Source of the DNA: Verrucomicrobiota bacterium
Lineage (GTDB): Bacteria; Verrucomicrobiota; Verrucomicrobiia; Chthoniobacterales; Chthoniobacteraceae
Direction: 5' to 3'
Assembly: GCA_009885995.1 (NCBI GenBank)
Contig: VFJQ01000009.1
Coordinates: 1-57,728, forward strand
Length of the DNA stretch: 57,728 nucleotides
Below, piece by piece: positions 54,201 through 57,728 of this stretch. Position 1 is the first letter of the stretch, and each line of letters begins with the position of its first letter. The notes beneath the pieces are model-generated. The model saw only the letters and a list, made by a program, of their open reading frames with translations, did no database searches and was not told the DNA's origin. Made by a program: the position numbers and the translations under genes.

Positions 54201-54573
54201 GCTTGCCGCACGCGACGCCGCTGTCGCTGAGCGCGAGCAGGTAGTGCTCGGCGGAGAGGTATTCGTCCTTGAGCCCGGCCATCTCCTTCTCCGCTGCGCG
54301 CAGCAGGGCCAGCAGCTCGGCGGAGGCGTTCGTCTGCGCGGTCAGGCCCTGGACCTGGGCGCGAGTGGCGAGGGAAGCGGTGAGCCTTCCGCGGATGAGC
54401 CCGAGGTTGGCCCCCACCTTTTCGAGCAGCGGGGCCGCGAGCCCCTCGGGCTGATCGAGCAGGGCGGCGAGAAGGTGCTCGTTATCGAGCTCAGAGTGGT
54501 TCCGTTCGGCGGCGGCAGTCTGGGCGCTTTGCAGCGCTTCTTGCATTCGTTGGGTGAGGCGATCGGGGCGCAT
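51235..54573 (-). CDS. clpB: ClpB disaggregase with in-frame RAYT transposase insertion
   Basis: A 1112-residue protein; normal ClpB is about 855-870. The ATG giving [14 protein letters not shown] is used (a GTG two codons upstream is less likely). Domains in order: Clp-N about 5-145; NBD1 with Walker A GEPGVGKT (206-213) and Walker B ILFIDE (D278); a coiled-coil M region about 400-515; a foreign block at 523-779 (RAYT, see its own entry); NBD2 with [23 protein letters not shown], Walker A GPTGVGKT (863-870) and LFDEIEKA. ClpB with DnaK rescues aggregated proteins in the cytoplasm. Removing the block leaves AKMAQ joined to [10 protein letters not shown], a normal ClpB linker. The stop codon lies inside a 138-bp inverted-repeat element. 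Confidence 0.93.
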   Translation of the reverse strand: MRPDRLTQRMQEALQSAQTAAAERNHSELDNEHLLAALLDQPEGLAAPLLEKVGANLGLIRGRLTASLATRAQVQGLTAQTNASAELLALLRAAEKEMAGLKDEYLSAEHYLLALSDSGVACGKLLKETGVTRAKLMQALQHVRGSQRVTDQNPEDKYQTLEKYGRDLTALARKGKIDPVIGRDSEIRRAMQVLSRRTKNNPVLIGEPGVGKTAIVEGLARRIVAGDVPESLKDKRIIAMDISSMIAGAKFRGEFEDRLKAFLKEVTDSQGEIILFIDELHTIVGAGKAEGAMDAGNMLKPQLARGELRTIGATTLDEYRKHIEKDPALERRFQPVMVDEPSVPDTIAILRGLKERYEVHHGVRIQDAALVAAATLSHRYISDRFLPDKAVDLVDEAASRLKIEIESMPTEIDVVEREVMQLEMERQALKKEKDAASKERLARIEKDLAGLREKSAAMKAQWQSEKAVIDVQRRLNEQLEQLRLDLEQATRKGDLTTASEIQYGHIPAVQKQIDLHNAKMAQGGSEASSLHSKNPSGAPPLDEEAAKRRGVASTVASTVASTFTAFDPTAPIGSVRGGNLPHWRQDGTTYFVTWRTADSLPAERVRQWVSERDAWLAAHPEPWTPEIEREYFERFPDRWEAWLDEAHGECVLARPELREIVEAVLKHDDGSKYRLEDFVVMPNHVHVLVTPLGEHNLSETMQAWKSVSAHRINKALGRTGEFWQKESFDHIVRSADHLARLHEYVRRNPERGGSDASSLHSRGEGAAPASRSGEGAASTLRRRLLREEVTEEDIAEVVSAWTHIPVANLREGEREKLVKMEQRLSARVIGQKKAITAVANAVRRARSGLGDPQRPIGSFIFLGPTGVGKTELSKALAEFLFDDDNAIVRIDMSEYMEKHSVARLIGAPPGYVGFEEGGQLTETVRRKPYSVVLFDEIEKAHHDVFNVLLQVLDDGRITDGQGRTIDFKNTVIIMTSNLGSQFILDDTNAEQREARVMDALRGHFRPEFLNRVDEVVMFDRLNEGDLKHIVEIQLGRLTKRLADQKLTLILTDAAKAHLGREGYDPVYGARPLKRVIQRELLDPLALDILDGKLREGQSITVDARDGKIVFGS
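52241..52316. repeat. REP-like palindromes at the 3' end of the RAYT block
   Basis: Three hairpins follow one another: GAAGCGGCG-CCCT-CGCCGCTTC (52241-52262, 9-bp stem), GCGGCG-CCCT-CGCCGC (52274-52289), and GAAGCGAC-GAGGC-GTCGCTTC (52296-52316). They are translated as [21 protein letters not shown] residues. The cores match those of the 5' group and of the palindrome at 5777-5856. Confidence 0.75.
52888..53003. repeat. REP-like palindromes and 12-bp tandem repeat at the 5' end of the RAYT block
   Basis: Bases 52888-52923 are three perfect copies of GGTGGAAGCGAC, translated as TVAS repeats. Hairpins follow at 52916-52936 (GAAGCGAC-GCCTC-GTCGCTTC), 52951-52969 (AAGCGGCG-GGG-CGCCGCTT) and 52983-53003 (imperfect GAAGCGACGAGG/CCTCGCTTC). 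With the 3' group they bracket the transposase in inverted orientation, as REP/BIME elements bracket RAYT genes. Confidence 0.75.
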
Positions 54574-54651
54574 GGTCACCGATCCTTAGCACGTCCCCTT
54601 CCTTCCACCTTACAGAGAGAGCAGCTCGAACGAGGCGCCAGTGTGACGCGC

Positions 54652-55503
54652 TTATTGTGCCGCTGTCACAGGGGCGGTCGTCAACTTGTCGTAATACGCC
54701 TGGCCCAGCGCGGTCCCCGCCTGGGCGTCGTGGGCGAGCAAGGCCTGGAGGGCCAGGTCGAAGGAGCCGTAGTTCACGTGCAGGATGACGGCCATTTTCA
54801 GCAGCTTCGCGGGGCTGAGTTTGTCGAACGCCATGAAGTCTTTCACATACACCGCGTCCGCCCAAAGAATCTGGCTGAGCATCTTGTTCACGTCGTTGTT
54901 CACCACGAGCGGCTGGAAGGTTCGCCCCGCGACACCGGGGAATTGATGAAAAAGGTATCCGGCTTGCCGCATCCGCTGGTCCACCTCGGCAAACAGCGGC
55001 TGGCCCTTATACATCGGCACGAATTCGACCTCCGTGTGGACGACCACCGCCTCGGCCAGCACGCGCTCCGCGCCGTTGAGCACATCGACTTCGGCGCCCT
55101 GCACGTCGAGCTTCAGGAAGTCCGCGTCCTGCGCTTCCGGCAGGTCGTCGAGGCGGTGGGTCTGGATCGATTCCTTCCGCACGACCTGCGTCAGGTTTTC
55201 GAGGTTCTGAAACTTCGCCAGCAGCTCGGTATTGGGCTCGTAGAGCGACGAGGTCATGGGGAAATTGCACTCGTGGAAGGTGCGCTCGCGTCCGTCGCCG
55301 ATCGCGTAGGGCAGATACGTGTGCGTGGCCCGTTTCATCGCGTTGAGCCGCTCGCACTCCGCTTTCACACACTCGAAGCCGAGCACCGACGCGATCCCCT
55401 TTTCCACCAGGGGAGCGTAGATGTCCTTTCCGACGTCCATCGCGCCGACATCGATGATTCGGATTGTCGGGCACTGCGGGATGATTTGGAAGATGTCGAT
55501 CAT
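54652..55503 (-). CDS. FkbM-family SAM-dependent methyltransferase
   Basis: A 283-residue protein starting MIDIFQIIPQCPTIRIIDVG; the open frame upstream to 55596 overlaps the divergent OGT-like gene and is rejected. The SAM-binding motif IIDVGAMDVGKD lies near residue 16-27, an FECVKAECERL helix follows, and the FkbM post-motif FLKLDVQGAEVDVLNGAERV lies near residue 125-145. Such enzymes O-methylate sugars or other hydroxyls. The C-terminal about 60 residues are an extra helical tail. Its place between clpB and an OGT-like gene suggests it modifies the glycan made there (inference). Confidence 0.87.
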   Translation of the reverse strand: MIDIFQIIPQCPTIRIIDVGAMDVGKDIYAPLVEKGIASVLGFECVKAECERLNAMKRATHTYLPYAIGDGRERTFHECNFPMTSSLYEPNTELLAKFQNLENLTQVVRKESIQTHRLDDLPEAQDADFLKLDVQGAEVDVLNGAERVLAEAVVVHTEVEFVPMYKGQPLFAEVDQRMRQAGYLFHQFPGVAGRTFQPLVVNNDVNKMLSQILWADAVYVKDFMAFDKLSPAKLLKMAVILHVNYGSFDLALQALLAHDAQAGTALGQAYYDKLTTAPVTAAQ

Positions 55504-55582
55504 GCGGAATTCGTGCGTTTGGGATGGGTTTGCTCGCCGAAGATGGTGTGCGATCCCGGCGCGTTGTGTATAGCGGATTGCG

Positions 55583-57562
55583 ATGGCACATCTCACAATT
55601 CAGCAAGCACTCGAACTCGCGATGGATCATCATCAGGCGGGCCGGCTCGCCCAGGCCGAGGAGCTTTACCGGCAATTGCTCCAAGTCCAGCCCGGCAACC
55701 CGGACCTCGTCCACCTGCTCGGCGTGGTGGCCTCGCACCTGAAGCGCCACGCGGAAGGGCGCGCCCTCATCGAGCGCTCCATCGCGATGAATCCGAACGC
55801 CGCCCGCTACCACGGCAACCTCGGCACGCTCCTGCTCGAGATCCGCGACTACGACGGCGCCACCGCGTGCTACGAAACGGCGCTCCGGCTCGAACCGAAC
55901 TGGGCCAGCGCCCACTACAACCTCGGCCTCGTCCGCTTTCAGCAGCGGCGATGGGAGGAGTCGGTCGCGTCGTATCGGACGGCCTTGAAAATCAACCCGG
56001 ACCAGCCCTCCTGCGAACTCAATCTCGGGATCGCGCTGGCCGCCGCCGGGCGAATCGATGAGGCGATCGAGTCCTATCGTTCGGCGCTCGAGCGCCACCC
56101 GGCGGACGCTTCGATCACCACGAATCTCGGCAATCTCTTCAAGGAAAAGGGCGAGATGGATGCGGCGATCGAGGCGTATCGCCATGCGCTCGCGCTCAAC
56201 CCGAAGGACTCCGTCACCGCGAACAATCTGGCCGTCGCCCTCAAGGACCAGGGGCAGATCGGGGAGTCGATCGCAGCCTTCCGGGCCAGCCTCGAACTTC
56301 AGCCCGCCAGCGCCGAGGTCCGCAGCAATCTCATCTTCACGCTCCTCTTCGACCCGGCCTGCGAGCCCGGGGCCGTGGCGGAGCAGGAGCGCGAGTGGAA
56401 TCGCCATCACGTCGAGCCGCTCAGCGCGCAGCGCCGCCCTCACGGGAACGACCGCTCCCCCGATCGCCCGTTGCGAATCGGCTACATCTCCGCGGATCTC
56501 CGCGAGCATGTGGTCGGTCGGGCCTTGCTGCCGGTGTTCGAGCGGCACGACCGCACGCATTTCGAGCCGGTTTGCTACGCGCTCTCCGAACCCGACGCGC
56601 TCACGCAGCGATTCAAGTCGGGCTCGGCCTTGTGGCGCGACGTCGGCGATCTGCCCGACGAGGAATTTGCCGCCCAGGTTCGCGCCGACGGGATCGACAT
56701 CCTCGTCGATCTCGCCCTGCACACCTCGGACAACCGGCTCGGGGTCTTCGCCCGCAAACCGGCTCCCGTGCAGGTTTCCTGGCTCGGCTACCCGGGCACG
56801 ACCGGCGTCGCCACGATCGATTACCGGCTCACCGACCCCTTCCTCGAGCCGCCCGGCGGCGAGGCGTCACCGTCGTCGGAGCAGCCGTTTCGCCTGCCGC
56901 ATTGCTGGTCCTGCTACGAGCCGCCAGCCGACTCGCCCGCGGTCAACGAACTGCCCGCGCTGCCCAGCGGCCACGTCACCTTCGGCTCGTTCAATAACTT
57001 CTGCAAAATCAACGACACCGTGCTCGAAACCTGGGCGCAGATCCTCGGCGCCGTCGAGGGTTCGCGGCTGGTTTTGCTCGCGAAATCCGGCAGCCATCGC
57101 TCGCGGACGGCGGGCTTCCTCCGCGACCGCGGGATCGCGCCGGAGCGGCTCGATTTCCTCGACTACCGACCCGCCCTCGAAGGCCACAGCCAGGGGCATT
57201 ATCTCCGCCGCTACGAGCGGATCGACCTCGCCCTCGACACCTTCCCGTATAACGGGATGACCACCACCTTCGACGCCCTCTGGATGGGCGTGCCGGTCGT
57301 TTCGCTCGTCGGCCGGTTCAGCCTCGGGCGCGCCGGCCTGAGCCTCCTGTCCAACGTGGGCCTGCCGGAGTTTGCGGTCGAATCGCGCGAGGAATACGTC
57401 CAGCGCGCCATCGAGTGCGCCCGCGACACCCGCCGCCTCGCGGAGTTGCGGGCCACGCTGCGTCCGAGGATGGAGGCGTCTCCGCTGCTCGACGCCCCCT
57501 CGCTGGCCCGCCACGTGGAAGCCGCCTACCGCACCATGTGGCGGCGCTGGTGCGCCGTATAA
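55583..57562 (+). CDS. TPR/O-GlcNAc-transferase-like protein (second copy)
   Basis: A 659-residue protein of the same type as 47701-49761. Residues about 5-270 are TPR repeats (HHQAGRLAQAEELYRQLLQV, ARYHGNLGTLLLEIRDYDGA, ITTNLGNLFKEKGEMDAAIE). Residues about 290-650 are catalytic: LRIGYISADLREHVVGRALL, DILVDLALHTSDNRLGVFAR, VTFGSFNNFCKINDTVLETW and [27 protein letters not shown]. The two copies differ throughout, so they are old paralogues. It is divergent from the FkbM gene, with only 79 bp between starts, so the pair is likely co-regulated. Probable cytoplasmic protein glycosylation; the target is unknown. Confidence 0.92.
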   Translation: MAHLTIQQALELAMDHHQAGRLAQAEELYRQLLQVQPGNPDLVHLLGVVASHLKRHAEGRALIERSIAMNPNAARYHGNLGTLLLEIRDYDGATACYETALRLEPNWASAHYNLGLVRFQQRRWEESVASYRTALKINPDQPSCELNLGIALAAAGRIDEAIESYRSALERHPADASITTNLGNLFKEKGEMDAAIEAYRHALALNPKDSVTANNLAVALKDQGQIGESIAAFRASLELQPASAEVRSNLIFTLLFDPACEPGAVAEQEREWNRHHVEPLSAQRRPHGNDRSPDRPLRIGYISADLREHVVGRALLPVFERHDRTHFEPVCYALSEPDALTQRFKSGSALWRDVGDLPDEEFAAQVRADGIDILVDLALHTSDNRLGVFARKPAPVQVSWLGYPGTTGVATIDYRLTDPFLEPPGGEASPSSEQPFRLPHCWSCYEPPADSPAVNELPALPSGHVTFGSFNNFCKINDTVLETWAQILGAVEGSRLVLLAKSGSHRSRTAGFLRDRGIAPERLDFLDYRPALEGHSQGHYLRRYERIDLALDTFPYNGMTTTFDALWMGVPVVSLVGRFSLGRAGLSLLSNVGLPEFAVESREEYVQRAIECARDTRRLAELRATLRPRMEASPLLDAPSLARHVEAAYRTMWRRWCAV

Positions 57563-57590
57563 CCGCCTGTTGAAAAACCCTCACAACGGA

Positions 57591-57728
57591 GTCATTCCGA
57601 GCGAAGTGAAGGCGGAAAGGCGGGCGGAACGCAGTCGAGGAACCCCGTGGAGGGTCCGGGCGATGTGGCCGCAAAAGCTGATGCCTCCTTGTTGTGGGAG
57701 CCGCTCGTCATTCCACGGGGTTCCTCGA
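57591..57728. repeat. Dispersed-repeat-like inverted repeat at the window end
   Basis: TCGAGGAACCCCGTGGA at 57635-57651 is repeated in perfect inversion at 57712-57728, the last base of the window, with about 60 bp between. GTCATTCC occurs just before each arm region (57591 and about 57707). This sits right after the OGT-like gene and has no open frame of note. It looks like part of a dispersed non-coding repeat (or a stable hairpin/terminator) that continues beyond the window. Confidence 0.55.

Noticed and set aside
51403..56061. Very long open frame (over 1500 codons) on the plus strand across clpB and FkbM
   Set aside because: It is antisense to clpB and the FkbM gene; high G+C removes stops from the opposite frame, and the peptide is low-complexity without recognisable domains.

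Overview
The window is about 66% G+C by eye and tightly packed, with mostly short intergenic gaps and many 4-base ATGA/GTGA stop-start overlaps. The gene content points to the PVC superphylum, most likely Verrucomicrobiota. The main signs are secreted sulfatases, a PVC-type haem-binding CxxCH protein, DUF1080-type proteins, GloVer-repeat and 'LEARIAPA' surface proteins, and two TPR/OGT-like glycosyltransferases. No rRNA, tRNA or CRISPR array was seen. The organism assignment is an inference from gene families only.

Layout. 1-2.9 kb: the N-terminal third of a sulfatase, a HicB-like antitoxin overlapping an unknown 183-aa gene, a two-TM DUF6232-like protein and a Tat-exported beta-propeller. 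3.2-5.8 kb (+): a stand-alone maltokinase and a secreted ThuA-like protein, followed by an 80-bp REP-type palindrome. 5.86-28.26 kb (-): an apparently continuous unit of 17 reading frames. It holds seven sulfatases, a sulfatase remnant, two DUF1080-like proteins, a LamG-like protein, a GH127-like glycosidase, a DUF4838 protein, two alpha/beta hydrolases, a ceramidase-like amidase and a PVC haem protein. 28.5-33.4 kb (-): a CocE/NonD hydrolase, another sulfatase and a sialidase-SGNH fusion. Together these look like a secreted programme for desulfating and de-esterifying a complex, heavily sulfated glycan or glycoconjugate. No SusC/D pair, regulator or formylglycine-generating enzyme is present in the window.

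33.4-40.1 kb is mixed housekeeping: folD, a membrane protein, a PIG-L deacetylase, a 52-aa membrane protein coupled to a secreted zincin, an ABC-F ATPase and a LysM protein. 40.1-46.1 kb carries two large exported repeat proteins (GloVer, and beta-helix plus FG-GAP). Each is split by an apparent single-base frameshift. 46.2-57.6 kb carries a B12-binding radical SAM protein, two TPR/OGT-like glycosyltransferases, an FkbM methyltransferase, a ParE-type toxin-antitoxin operon, a 138-bp inverted-repeat element and clpB.

The most unusual feature is clpB (51235-54573). Its frame contains an exactly in-frame 771-bp block (52237-53007), flanked by REP-like palindromes. The block encodes an apparently intact REP-associated tyrosine transposase (RAYT) domain with HUH motif and catalytic Tyr. 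Removing it would leave a seamless ClpB of about 855 aa. A second mobile-looking element sits exactly on the clpB stop codon. Together with the related palindrome at 5.8 kb, this suggests active or recent REP/RAYT traffic, and possibly a chaperone-transposase fusion protein.
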